Notes: generated by a model not told the origin, from the sequence alone. DNA of 30,749 nt from Zygnema cylindricum (GCA_037447655.1 JBBHKE010001162.1:1-30749); one strand, 5' to 3'. Numbered from the stretch's first letter, positions 17,010 to 27,447 are shown. Numbers and translations: made by a program.

Positions 17010-17542
17010 CCCATTGCTACCTTTCTCAGCAATGAAATATACATCCTCCTCAAAACTAGCAGTAAAGACTCCTTCCCTAGTGCTAGTAAAAAAACCCTTA
17101 TCATCTAATACAGATGTAGAGATGAGGTTTTTGTTCAGCTACGGAATAAAGAATACATCGGAGAATGTTACTATGGATGTCTTTCCTTCTACTAACACTT
17201 TCAGAATCTACCGATCCTACAAGAGTAATGGTGACTATCCTCCCATCTACGTACTCTATCGCTACGGTGGGAATCTTTCTTATCTTAGTGAACAAGTGCC
17301 TATCCTTACACATGTGCATTGAGGCACCTGAATCTATAATTCAGCCTGTTTCACTTTTCAATCCACTGTAAGCACATTTCTGTCTTCGTGGAATTTCGAC
17401 CTCGTTTTTCGCCTCCAACTCCTCATCCAAAAGGAGCTCATCGTCCTCGTCCTCGGATTTCGCCTCATGTACCTGTGTCACAAGGGCCTTTTTCTTTCCT
17501 CTCGGGGTACCACCGGCTGCCCCTCCTTTAACCGAAGCTTGG
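17010..17542 (-). pseudogene. Protease region of E4
   Basis: On the minus strand this reads from the zinc-knuckle end through an acidic stretch (about 17400-17480) to EVEIPRRQKCAYSGLKSETG, a TGA, and then IIDSGASMHMCKDRHLFTK. The last is the copia aspartic protease active site (DSGAS). The remainder (IPTVAIEYVDGRIVTITLVGSV) is a normal copia protease body, followed by degenerate sequence up to the pre-integrase region. The in-frame stop just before the active site and later shifts inactivate it. Confidence 0.78.
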
Positions 17543-18489
17543 TTAGCTTAGTGCACTCTGCCATATAGTGCCCGGTTTCTCACAAAAATGACATAAACCT
17601 TTGGGAGCCCTTGGTCCGAACTCGTATGCCTGATTTTTCTGCTCTGTTCCCCCATAGTTTCCGACCACTTTCCGGGAATCATTGTTCCTCCAATCGTTCG
17701 AAGTTGCCAAGGTTTGGCCACTCTTTCCTCCCCTTCGGATCTCAATTGTATTCTCCCGAACGAGAATCATCCCTACCACTGAGTTCCGTATCCACCTTGA
17801 GTCCGGCAAGTCTTGCACACGGTTGACTATGTTCTCGAACTCATCGGGTAACTTCATCAGTAAACAGTTAACCTTTTCTTTTTCACTAAAACCTTTTCCC
17901 GCACTCTCTAGCTCCATGAAGAGTGTAGCAAGCTCATTGCAAAAATCCAACATTTTCCCCCCTTTGTATACATATTCCTTAACTTTCTGATCAGCCAACT
18001 GTTGTTGCTAAATCGTACCACTGCGGTACATCTCTGTGAGAGCCATCCATTGATCGGATGCCTTTTCTACCCGTAAATGAAGACATGCAAGTCCTTGAGT
18101 AAGATGGCGTAGGATGAAGTGCTTGGCCGCCATATTGTTGAAGTCCCAGGTTTGAGTATCATTTTCGGTGTCCTCGAAATAGGTGACATGAATGCTGAAC
18201 TAGTTGCTCTTGGTGTGGTTGTCTCTTTCTCCGCTCTTTTGTCCATCACCTCTCCTTGCTTTGTCTCCTCCGTTGAAGATGGACCTGCTTTCTTTGTGAA
18301 TCTGCTTCCTTCAAACCCTGGAGGAATTCCAAGACTTGATGGACGCCCCAATCGTCCACTCACTATCCCCCAAAACCTTTTTTCGCATAGAGCTCCTATC
18401 ATCATACTTTCCCAGTATATGAAGCCAGTTCCATGAAAGATTGGTACCATAGAGGGTGGGCCTATAACCTGAAACTCTGAGACCTCCAT
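17543..18489 (-). pseudogene. gag of E4, broken
   Basis: Copia Gag starts in the LTR at 18489 (MEVSEFQVIGPPSMVP) and is open to 18067, then shifted and interrupted by a stop near 18010. It is open again at 17998-17543 (YVYKGGKMLDFCNELATLFM; LLMKLPDEFENIVNR). The zinc knuckle begins CHFCEKPG but a one-base loss shifts the frame before the His. The PBS codon that is ATG in other copies is ATA here. Family-A gag lacks the long in-frame tail of the TR-GAG ORFs, since protease follows. Confidence 0.85.
18455..18469 (-). promoter_or_regulatory. Primer binding site of E4, one mismatch
   Basis: GGTGGGCCTATAACC on the plus strand lies directly beside the LTR. It differs by one base from the initiator tRNA-Met anticodon arm (C to T, which removes the ATG). 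Confidence 0.78.
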
Positions 18490-19535
18490 AAGTCCTCAGA
18501 GTGGACAGCTTCCTAGAAGCCTCTAAGATAACCCTAACTCCTTTGTGTTTCAGCAAAACAACTGCCACACTGGCAAACAAAAACTTTGACCAACTTCACC
18601 CTTGTGAAGGCAAGACTTCCCTGAGTTGATAGCAAAAAGAATCTCTGATTTTGCTCCCGTGAGCAGTAAGTTATGGAGGGTCAAAGTTGACCTTTTGTAC
18701 AGAAGCTCTTTGTGAGAGAGGGTCCTATCTCCTAATTTTTCTAAGTCCTATCTCTCTCACATACTCTATCTACTGATGTACGTGGCCAATCAAATTACAC
18801 TTCCGTACACAAAAGTACAGCTGTCGGTGTACTTTCTGTACGAACACTGTACGACATGGCCTAAATGTCGACACGTGGTATATCCGGATTCGCTCCCTTA
18901 ATCCTCGGAGATGCCGCGATCCAATGTCATTCCGCCACGTGTCATCCGATGTGGCGATGACCAAAAACGGCCGAAATCCTCTTCCGCGATCTCGGAGTTT
19001 AATTCCGGCTGTCCGATTAAATTCACATTTAAACGTAGCCGTAATAAATACATACGCGGTATTCGTTTCGATAAAGAAATAAATGCGCGGTATCCGTTTC
19101 TTATGCGTACTATAATCCTTATTTTTACATTAATGGATCTATGTCTCCCGTAAACAGTTTCAGTTAAATGAATAATCCTACGTGTTAATGTTTAACTAAA
19201 TATCAAACCCTACAGTACGTAACACTAGGTCTAGACTTAACGGATAAGGCTACCGGCTACCGGCGGCCTACCGTCCGGCATGTTCCAGGATCAAATCCTG
19301 GATGCATCACATATCTTTTAGTAAATAAACCACTAATGGTAAATAAGCTAATATTTATATCCCGTAAACCTTTGGATAGCCTAGGTAGCCATGGCTCTAA
19401 CTTCCTCTCCAATTTCTCACTGAGTGCGACAAGTTTGAGAGTTGGAGAGAGAAGTTAGAGGTAGACTGCCTTAGCTTCTATCTATATTTCTATGTAGATC
19501 TAGAAAATAATTTAAAAGGACCATTAATCTCTACA
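18470..19535 (-). repeat. Family-A LTR, 5' LTR of E4
   Basis: This LTR of about 1,066 bp runs from TGAAACTCTGAG to ATCTCTACA. It keeps the GTAC cluster (18778-18852), CACGTG at about 18873 and 18937, and the degenerate tRNA-like segment. It differs from the 3' LTR (5664-6735) at many sites, roughly 7% by eye in the first 200 bp. Confidence 0.92.
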
Positions 19536-19681
19536 AAGTTGGCAAACTGAGATGTAAGCAAAGCGCAAAATACATTTTTTGAGACGATATGCGAAGTGAA
19601 GTAGAAATTAGAGTAGCATTAAGGTAAGCCCTCACACTTGATCCCGAGGCAGTGCCATGAGGCGGTTATACAAGTTAACGA
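19536..19681. other. Single-copy flank between E4 and solo LTR
   Basis: These roughly 146 bp show no gene and no repeat relationship. The last five bases, AACGA (19677-19681), are the left target duplication of the solo LTR that follows. Confidence 0.6.
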
Positions 19682-20019
19682 TGCAATTTTGTGTCCTCCA
19701 TTGGACCACAAACACAGGAAGCCTCTAGATAGTATTTAACTAACCCACTTTAAGCCACAACCACTGCTGCCCAAGAAGGCAAGCTGACAATTTGACTGTT
19801 CCCCTGTGTAGCGTGGACTCCCCTGAGTCCGTAGCAAAAAGAATCACTAAAACGGCCAACCAGCCGATAAGTTATGAGTCGGCAAAGATGCCAAGTTTAT
19901 ACAAACTCTCAAAGAGAGAGAGGTTCCTATCTACCAAATTTCTCTAAGTCCTAAATCCCTCTCACAAACCCTATCTATTGAAGTAAGAACCAATCAAATC
20001 ACTGTAGAGTACAGAAAAG

Positions 20020-20757
20020 TGTTGTTTTTAGAAAGCTTTAGTCCTCTTTATGCCTCAGCTGTGAGAGAGAGTTGTTCAGGACTTAAGCTATTTTTGGTTG
20101 AGTTCGGTTCAGTACTTACCGAAATTAGTGTGACAGTGAAGTTGGGAGTTCACGGTTCATTCACACTTGGGACACGTGTCGTCACTTGGGAGAATGCGTG
20201 AGTATGTCCTCCGTGGACGTACGGAAATTCGGCAGGACCACTGGACTTCGTGAAGTCAATTCTACGGTGCCAAATCCTCTAATCGGACCGCTGACAGCCG
20301 CCGCCAACAAATAGTGACGAGGCGTGACTAGATCATTATCACTTTACGTTGTCTGAACTTCGGTGTAAATATGTGTGATAGAATGTTAGATGTACGGCTG
20401 GAATGCCTCCGTACAGCTTAGTGTAGTTTCGGTGTATAAAAGTAGGACTTAGTGAATTTGATTTTTAGGAACAAATGATATGAAAACTGTACACTCAGTT
20501 TTATGTAATTTCATTTCTACATATCTCACAGATTTGTGAGCGGAATTGATTGAAATTTTGTGTGTGTGTTCCTTTGTATGTTATCTACATTGTGGCAAAT
20601 TTTCAGGACGTTTGGAGCGTTTTTCTGAAAGTTATAGTCTGTCAAAGTTGCTGTTCAGCCATCGTTATTTGTGGAAGCTTCCTCTCCTGATTTGTTCTAC
20701 GATGACTACTGCTGCATCTTCTTCATCTTCAGTACCAACACTTGTCTCAGAACAACA
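20020..20757 (+). mobile_element. Family-D solo LTR nested in the family-C LTR
   Basis: This 738-bp insertion begins TGTTGTTTTTAG and ends CTCAGAACAACA, with short inverted termini (TGTTGTT/AACAACA). It is flanked by the 5-bp duplication AAAAG (20015-20019 and 20758-20762). Removing it restores the GTACAGAAAAGTAC block of the family-C LTR. A plus-strand TATAAAAG at 20435-20442 suggests plus orientation. An ATG at 20701 opens a Ser-rich frame (MTTAASSSSSVPTLVSEQQ) to the LTR end, resembling copia Gag N-termini. Confidence 0.85.
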
Positions 20758-21144
20758 AAAAGTACTATGGCCGATGTACTTTCTGTACGGCCCATGTACG
20801 GCAACGCCAATAGGTGGACGCGTGTCCACTTTTTATATGTCCTTATGTTCGCCGGAATTCCTGCGACCAAATGCTATCCCTCCGCGTGGCGCCACGTCAC
20901 GCCACGTCCAAAAACACCAAAAATGACCATTCCGTGATCTCGGCATTGATGTACGCCGTCGGATCACATTCGATATTAAATGTCCGCCGTCGAAAACAAA
21001 TGTCCGATTCATTTGTTTGCGTGCGAAATAATGTTCGCACTATAAAATACTTGGTTCCATGTTCTTTCGTTTGGAATTCCGTTAATCGAATTCATAGACG
21101 TAACATTGTTTAAATAAATATCAAACCTAATGTATCCTAACGGA

Positions 21145-21222
21145 CTTCTACGACAGACTGGTTTAGAGCTAACGGCTAAGCCGCGCTCCACCGGTCGGAG
21201 GTTCGAGTCCTGCCGGACTCAA
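21145..21222 (+). other. tRNA-like module antisense in family-C LTR
   Basis: The plus strand reads GACAGACTGGTTTAGAGC (D-arm and A-box-like), an anticodon-arm-sized stretch (CGGCTAAGCCGCG), GGTTCGAGTCC at 21200-21210 (exact pol III B-box consensus), then TGCCGGACTCAACC. The LTR is on the minus strand, so the module is antisense. Families A and B have eroded versions in the same place. I do not see a clean acceptor stem, so I do not call a tRNA gene. Confidence 0.45.
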
Positions 21223-21433
21223 CCTTTTGTTGAGAGTGACATAAGTCACTCTTTAGCCCTGCCTGCTTAAGCGAGGACAGCCATGGCTCAGCCACCCTCT
21301 CTATCCCTCAGTGAATACGACAAGTATGGTGGGAAGAGAGAGAGGAGGCGGAGGCAGGCTGTCCACCTTTTTCTATTTGTACTAAATTCAAACCTAGAAA
21401 ATACCATATAAAAATAATAATTTCAACAAACGA

Positions 21434-22155
21434 CGATTACCTTATTGTTGTTTATGTTGTTAGGCTCGTGAATAAAGGATGATGATAAGGGAAGAGAATG
21501 GAGGAAATGTATCTTGGGCCTCGGTAGGTAAACGCGAATATGTAGATATAACGAATGTCGAAAATGAGAATGAATTTTCGTTGAAGGTAGAGATTGCACG
21601 GGCCAAGATAGGAATGTCATCCACTACATACCTAAAACTTAAGTACCGAAGTAAGTGGGTGGCTTTATTGTGGTTGTGGGACGCAGACGAAGAATCTCAC
21701 AAGAGATTGCTAAAGAAGATTATTGTCGAGCGATGAGCCCTTCCGAAAGATCAAATATACCGTGCCCGACAAGTTGATGCAAAATCGTAAAGTGGCGAAT
21801 GTCATAATCTAAAAGTGAGGAGAGGAAAGAAGAAATGGGAGTTATAGTAAGCGCTTAGAACAAGGGTTGTTGCGCAAAACAACGAGGTAGAAGTATAGCG
21901 AAATCATTGTGTTGCTAGGCTAAGCACGGTTCACAGGCCAGAAGCTAAAAAACCATTAATGGTATCATAACACCTTTATTCTTTGGTGACAAAAAATTGT
22001 GTTCACATAATCGTTGTTTGAGCATGTGAGAAAAGGTTTCACTATTTCCCGTAAAATTTATAAATATGAACTAAATTTGCTTTCACGTGTCAACACCATC
22101 CACTTTTCTTGTCAACGCCATTATCTCACACTCTTTACTTACTTTTGTGCAAGGA
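21434..22155. other. Unassigned region
   Basis: No recognisable gene. There is one plus-strand ORF of 85 codons (21479-21736, MMIREENGGNVSWASVGKRE onward) with no family resemblance that I can name. The sequence is A-rich and seems single-copy in this window. It may be the original host region receiving the solo LTR. Confidence 0.35.
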
Positions 22156-23107
22156 AGGGTATGTCCCCATGTAATCGTTAGTTTGACAAAGTATGTTGGA
22201 CTGTAGTGAGATTCTCCGTACTAATTTGAAGAGCGTCCAAATGTGCAAAAATGAATTCAAAACTTTGACATGTGACGGTTGTTGACCTAGGTACAACTTT
22301 GTGATGGATGAAGACGACTACGAAACTTTCGGCAATTGGTGACGCCAACAAAAACAACGATAGTTGGAGACATTTAGATTCTTGTAATTTGATGACATTG
22401 TAGATGTTTAGGGTTTTATGACATTGTGACAACGTCAACGTCACAAATTCAAAAACTTTCTACCATGCTCCGATTTCGTTTTTTTTACTTTTCTCATTCG
22501 ACTTGACATAAAAATATACATAAAGGTAGTCAAACGAATTATTTTCAAATATCTTTCGTTTCATACGAGTATTGTCGTGCCTCGTTCTAAAAATTGTGAG
22601 ATTAAAGCTATTATGTAAGAGGGAGAGGGGAGAGGCGACGACGGCGCAAAATTCTTCAAAGGACCCATGAATGAAAGTAGAGGTCCGAGACCCATGGAGA
22701 TTTTTTTTTGTACATGCTCGTCTTCTCTGTACATGCACGTGAGAGGCAGAGAGAAAAATAGCGAGTACTCTCCGTCGTCCTAAAATTCTCCCACTCGTGT
22801 GGCGCGTATGTGGATCGTTTTTTATTCGTTGTTTGGGCAATACTTTCCCTAAAATCCAGTCGCGAGGCGATTTTTTATGAAGGTTTTTGGCGGGCTAGAT
22901 TCTCTTCCCCCGGGGTGGAAAAAACGAAAATGCCAAAATGCGTTCTCATTACGACAAACATGAAGTACATTCAAAGTATTTACTTGACGTTTGTTATACT
23001 TTGAAAGAATTTATTTTTTTGTACGGCTAAGGTTCACTCGTACGGAACTGCGTTTTGGGTAAAAATGACAACTTAAATAAATACTTTCATGCATGGGGAC
23101 ATACCCT
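22156..23107. mobile_element. Non-coding TIR element, 952 bp
   Basis: Perfect 16-bp terminal inverted repeats, AGGGTATGTCCCCATG on the left and CATGGGGACATACCCT on the right, bound 952 bp without convincing coding sequence. No clear target duplication is visible (left flank GGA, right flank AAC; a TA or TAA duplication would need one change). The interior has a GA-rich patch at about 22615-22640. It is probably a non-autonomous DNA transposon. Confidence 0.65.
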
Positions 23108-23200
23108 AACAAACTGTTAACATAAAGGCTAGCCCATCCGTACATTACACTATTACATTTTATGGACTACAACACAACACAGCAGTGTAATTTACACAAA

Positions 23201-23460
23201 TTAAGGGTGGCCTTCCATTAGGCGTTTCACGAATTGTACGGAAAAGTTTACCGAAGGGTGTGCCTTCCATTAGGTCGCGTCAGTAAACCACTTTTTTATC
23301 CATGAGGCTCATTTTGGTTGGTAACACGTAGGATAATAATACATGCTTAAAAATCTTGAAAGAATCTTAGGATGCAAAGTTTGAACGCAATATCTGTACG
23401 AGTGGAGGTAATATCTGTATTAGCGGAGGTAATAAATGATTCGTACATAGGGCATTATAA
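23201..23460. mobile_element. Degenerate relative of the 0.7-kb TIR family
   Basis: Two TIR-like ends in the same orientation, AGGGTGGCCTTCCATTAGG (about 23204) and AAGGGTGTGCCTTCCATTAG (about 23254), lie 50 bp apart. They are followed by an inverted subterminal segment (AATATCTGTATTAGCGGAGG) that matches the right part of 23536-24308. It appears to be a truncated, rearranged copy. Confidence 0.5.
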
Positions 23461-23535
23461 TGTACTACCCAAAATTTCAAAACGCAACGACAAAAAAGCG
23501 GGGACAAACTTTGATGGTGGGAGCATGACGGGATA

Positions 23536-24308
23536 AAGGTAGCATTCCATTAGACGAAAAGTGTGGTTCGTTACTGGACGCCGTACGTTTCGTAGAGAGC
23601 CGTATAGAGCCCTACCAGAAATATTTTTTTGTCAGACGAAACATCGTTACTGGAAAGATGTTGGAAGCTCCAATGATGTAGGTGTAATTCCTGACCGTTG
23701 GATATTTCACTTTTTGAGATTCTCGAAGCAATCGCGCACATCATCTAATGGGAGGCAACTCTTTTCGTGAGGAGAGTTGGCTCCTACTGGTCGTGTACCA
23801 TCGGTAAACGTGAAAAAACAAAAAAATATCCACTTTGAACAAACGTGAAAAAACAAAAAAGTATCCTCTTTGAACAAACGATCACAGGCCTACAAGTCGT
23901 GCAGGCCATGTGCCGCCTGCCACACTGGATACAAGTCAGCCGAAAGTATCATCGCACGCTCCGTCTGAGATCCACCGACCTTCAAAGTTTGCGGCGTCTA
24001 TTTGCCATTATGTTTCAAAATTTTGATTTCCATTTTCAAAATCAAAATATGGTCGTAAACTTTTTTTGTACGAATCATTAACCACCTCCGCTGGTACAGA
24101 TATTATCGTTCAGATTTTACATTTGAATAATATTTTAGATTTTCAAAATGTGAACTCTAACTACGTGGCACCAAACATAATTTTGAATGGTTTTTCATTG
24201 GCCTGACACAATGGAGCGGACTTCTAGTAAACGTTGTCCGTAGACTTCTCCGTGCTATCAGTAGACTTCTCCTTACATTTACTGGGACTGCCTAATGGAA
24301 TGTTACCC
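23536..24308. mobile_element. TIR element of the 0.7-kb family, copy 1
   Basis: These 773 bp run from AAGGTAGCATTCCATTAGAC to CCTAATGGAATGTTACCC with TA on both sides (23534 and 24309). Shared interior landmarks with the other copies are TTTTTTTTGTCAGACGAAAC, GCAATCGCGCACATCATC, a central palindrome around 23752-23785, CGCACGCTCCGTCTGAGATC and ACTACGTGGCACCAA. No transposase ORF. It is a MITE-like element with TA target preference. Confidence 0.75.
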
Positions 24309-24628
24309 TAATTTTGGCGGATTGGTAGCCAGCCTGGCGGAATGCACATGGCCCTTGCGACGTGTACGCACATACGCGCACGCCCATTGTCTAAGGACCA
24401 GGATTCAATATGGCCGTCGATGCAATACGCTTTCGGCCGTCGATAAAAAAATATCGCTCACAAAATGCTCATGGAAGTCTGTCTATCTTTGTGCTGAGGA
24501 ACGCCCTCCGTTTAACTCTGTCGTATGTAATAACAGTAACGGAGAAAATAAATCATGCCTTCGTTTGAGGAATTTTCAAGAGGAATTTTCAACGAATTAA
24601 TGCCTAGGTGAACACTCGGAGTGAAGTA

Positions 24629-25163
24629 CACCGCGCATCGTTATTAGTGTCAACGACACTAATTTGGGTTCTTAAAATTTTGATTTTTTTCCAAAAATAG
24701 TATACGTGATTTTAATTTTTCCTTGACTATAATTGAGGTTCCGTACAAAATAGCGTCAAGACCGAAAGTACAACAATATATAATTAGTATGGTGTACGGA
24801 TGATGTCAGACGGTACATAAATGTACCCTTTCAAGTGAAAATTTTACAAAAAATGAGTTAAATCAGACGCGCACGCATAGGATCGTGCGCTAAAAAAACG
24901 GGATTGTTCTGACACGTAAATTAGGCTTACATGTACGGATATTTGAATTTCACGACGGCGTACGATTTTTAAAATTTTGTACGAATACATATATTAATGT
25001 ATATAACCGTACGACGAATATTCCATTTTTGTTGTTCCCAAATTAGCATAAACGCCGAAATTAGAATACACCATTATTTTTTTTTTAATTCTTAATTAGC
25101 GTCAATGACGGTATATTTACTTTCACACTATTTAAACTTTGACACTAATAACGATGCGCGATG
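24629..25163. mobile_element. TIR element of the 0.53-kb family, copy 1
   Basis: These 535 bp start CACCGCGCATCGTTATTAGT and end with its near-perfect inverted repeat (one mismatch over 25 bp), flanked by TA (24627-24628 and 25164-25165). It is AT-rich and non-coding. A related element lies at 28810-29336, so this is a small TA-inserting MITE family. Confidence 0.75.
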
Positions 25164-25165
25164 TA

Positions 25166-25322
25166 GTGTTGGGTATCGGATAAATTCATATCGCGATAAT
25201 TTCGATATTCGATATATTGAATATCGATCGAGCAAAATCCTCGATATATCGTACCGAGACCAACATAAATCATCGCGATATATATGAATATTTTTTTAGA
25301 TTTAATATTTTATATTTCTATA
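25166..25322. other. AT-rich spacer with hairpin
   Basis: A short non-coding stretch with repeated TCGATAT motifs, including the hairpin TTCGATATTC then GAATATCGA at about 25201-25227. No gene. Confidence 0.5.
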
Positions 25323-25324
25323 TA

Positions 25325-26026
25325 AGGGTGAACTTCCATTAGAGGAAAAGTGGGGTTGTTTACTGGATGTCGTACGATTTCGTACAGATTCGTACCATTT
25401 TTTTTTGTCAGACGAAACATGACGAAACATGTCTACTGGATGGCTCCAATATTATAGGCGTAAATGTCGACCGTTGGATTTTTCACTTTTTTAGATTCGC
25501 GAAGCAATCACGCACATCGTCCAGTGTGAAGAGACTCTCCTCGGGAGGAGAGTTTCTTCACACTGGTCGCGTACCATTGGTACACGTGAAAATTAGAAAA
25601 AAAATCCACCATGAACAGGCAATGTGAATCGAACACGTCGTACACGCCATGTGCCTTCCGCCACGGTGTATGAAGGCCGACCGAAATATCTTCGCACGCT
25701 CCTTCTGACATCCGCTGACCTTAAAAGTTTGCGGCGCCTTTTTGACATTCCGTTCCGAAATTTTGATTTTCAATTTCAAAATTAAAATTTGGTCGCAAAG
25801 TTTTCGTATGAGTCATTAACTACCTCCACCCGTACAAATATTACGTACAGATTTTCAGCTTGAAGAATATTTCTAGATTTTAAGAATCTGAAAAATAACC
25901 TACGTGGCACCAATCATGATTGAGAAACGATGTCTACTGGCACGACATAATGGAAGGCCGTGCCGGTAAACACTAGAAATAGACGTATCCGCATGTTTCT
26001 TAGGACCCCCTAATGGAGAACAAGCC
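25325..26026. mobile_element. TIR element of the 0.7-kb family, copy 2
   Basis: These 702 bp start AGGGTGAACTTCCATTAG after TA (25323). They end CTAATGGAGAACAAGCC, with the right TIR partly eroded, immediately before a TA (26027-26028) that is also the left flank of copy 3. A central palindrome around 25530-25565 is built on CTCTCCTCGGGAGGAGAG. Confidence 0.72.
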
Positions 26027-26028
26027 TA

Positions 26029-26747
26029 AGGGTAACATTCCATTAGACGAAAAGTGGGGTTCGTTACTGGACGCCGTACATTTTCGTACAGTGTCGTACA
26101 GATTCGTACTATTTTTATTTTTTTTGTCAACGAAACATCGTTACTGGAAATCTGTCGAGAAGCTCCAATGATGTAGGCGTCATTATTGACCGTTGGATGT
26201 TTCACTTTTTGAGATCCGCGAAGCAATCGCGCACATCATCCAGTGGCCCCCAACTCTCCTCGCGAGGAGAGTTGGGGCCCACTCGATGATTACCATTGGT
26301 ACACGTGAAAAAGCAAAAAAAAAAATACTTTAAGAAGCGATCACAGGCGTACACGTGGTACAGGCCATGTGCCGCCTGCCACGCTGGATGCAAGTCTGTC
26401 AAAAATATCCTCGCACGCTCTGTCTGACATCCACTGACATTCAAAGTTTGCCGCGTCCTTTTGCCATTCCGTTTCGAAATTTTGATTTTCATTTTGAAAA
26501 TCAAAATCTAGCCGCAAACTTGACGTACGAATCCTTAACTACCTCCGGTCGTACAGATATTTCGTTCTGACTTTCCGTTTGTAGATTCTTTTAAGATTTT
26601 CAGAATCTGGACTCTAACCTATGTGGCGCCAATCATAATTGGGGAAGGTTCGTTACTGGCCCGACAAAATGGAGCGGACTTCCAGTAAACACTGTCAGTA
26701 GACTTGTCCGTACATTTACTGGGACCGCCTTAATGGAATGTTACCCT
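26029..26747. mobile_element. TIR element of the 0.7-kb family, copy 3
   Basis: These 719 bp run from AGGGTAACATTCCATTAG to TAATGGAATGTTACCCT with TA on each side (26027 and 26748). This is the best-preserved copy. It holds a 40-bp central palindrome (26243-26282) and no coding region. It directly abuts copy 2. Confidence 0.8.
26243..26282. repeat. 40-bp central palindrome
   Basis: The arms GTGGCCCCCAACTCTCCTCG and CGAGGAGAGTTGGGGCCCAC are inverted repeats with one mismatch and no spacer. Equivalent palindromes occupy the centres of copies 1 and 2. Confidence 0.85.
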
Positions 26748-26749
26748 TA

Positions 26750-27447
26750 TTCTCAGTGCCTTGTCTTACGACAATCTTAAAAAACGGTCAGCCGTGGATC
26801 TTCAACTCGAACGGTCAGATTCTGAAATCCCGCGCTGAACAACTGTAAGACACTCGCAGCCATGGATCATGAAAACAACGTAGATTCAAAAATTCCCGCG
26901 CGCGATTCTTCCGCCCGTTCGAAAGTACAGTAGCCGTTGTGCTTTGTTGTCGCGGATTCAGTGTGACGTCTGACTTCCTCAGTTTAATGTGTGAAGGATG
27001 CATGGATCCATGACATGACTTGTCACTCCAAGTACCATTCTCTCATCCTCCTGTTGTCTTCTCTCTTCTCCAATCCATTCGCATTCTCTTTCGTCTTCCT
27101 TCTTTCCCTGCACCAGCTCTAAACCCTGAACCCTTCTTCCTTCCTTCCCTCAACGTACCTTTTTTTGTCGATTTTTTTCTAACGGCTCCTCCCTCTTCTT
27201 CCCCTCTCCCGCTCCCTCTCCCATGGAACTGAAACCGATTTCTCCCCCTCTCCTCTCCTCTCCCTCTCCCCCTCTCACTCTCCCTCTTATGCCGACTGAA
27301 CTCGATGTGAACAGTGAAGTGGATTGATTCTCTCAAGATTTACCGTACTGTCATTCGCAAACATTCCACTTCAAACTGGTGCAGACACGCCCTCTGCTGA
27401 TGGAACAGCTGGTGACGTGACAGCTGGACTAGACCTCTCCCGCCTTC
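26750..27447. other. Possible host promoter and pyrimidine-rich leader
   Basis: No gene call. From about 27040 to 27300 the plus strand is strongly CT-rich (for example CTCCCTCTTCTTCCCCTCTC), like many plant 5' leaders, and it contains a telo-box-like CTAAACCCTG at about 27119. It precedes the kinase exon fragment, so it may be its former leader. Confidence 0.4.

Larger units (their letters stand above)
5664..19535 (-). mobile_element. E4, broken autonomous Ty1/copia element interrupted by a nested array
   Basis: The order on the minus strand is 5' LTR (18470-19535), PBS, gag, protease, integrase, RT, RNase H, PPT, 3' LTR (5664-6735). This integrase-before-RT order defines Ty1/copia. With the nested array (7117-14498) and one target duplication removed, the internal region is about 4.35 kb, normal for the class. 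Every ORF is damaged, so it cannot act alone now. No matching target duplication flanks it (GGGTG on the left, AAGTT on the right). Its LTRs also differ more from each other than the 3' LTR differs from A1, which suggests that the ends came from different insertions. Confidence 0.88.
19682..21428 (-). mobile_element. Family-C solo LTR
   Basis: The LTR starts TGCAATTTTGTG and ends ATTTCAACA, bounded by AACGA at 19677-19681 and 21429-21433. No internal region is attached, so it is a solo LTR left by LTR-LTR recombination. Without the inserted element it is about 1,004 bp. It shares blocks with family B (CCCCTGTGTAGCGTGGACTC; GAGTCCGTAGCAAAAAGAAT), the GTAC cluster, the GCCATGGCTC block and a well-formed tRNA-like module. 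Confidence 0.88.

Noticed and set aside
21145-21222. A functional tRNA gene
   Set aside because: The B box is perfect, but I cannot form a clean acceptor stem or anticodon stem and the module is a recurrent part of LTRs.
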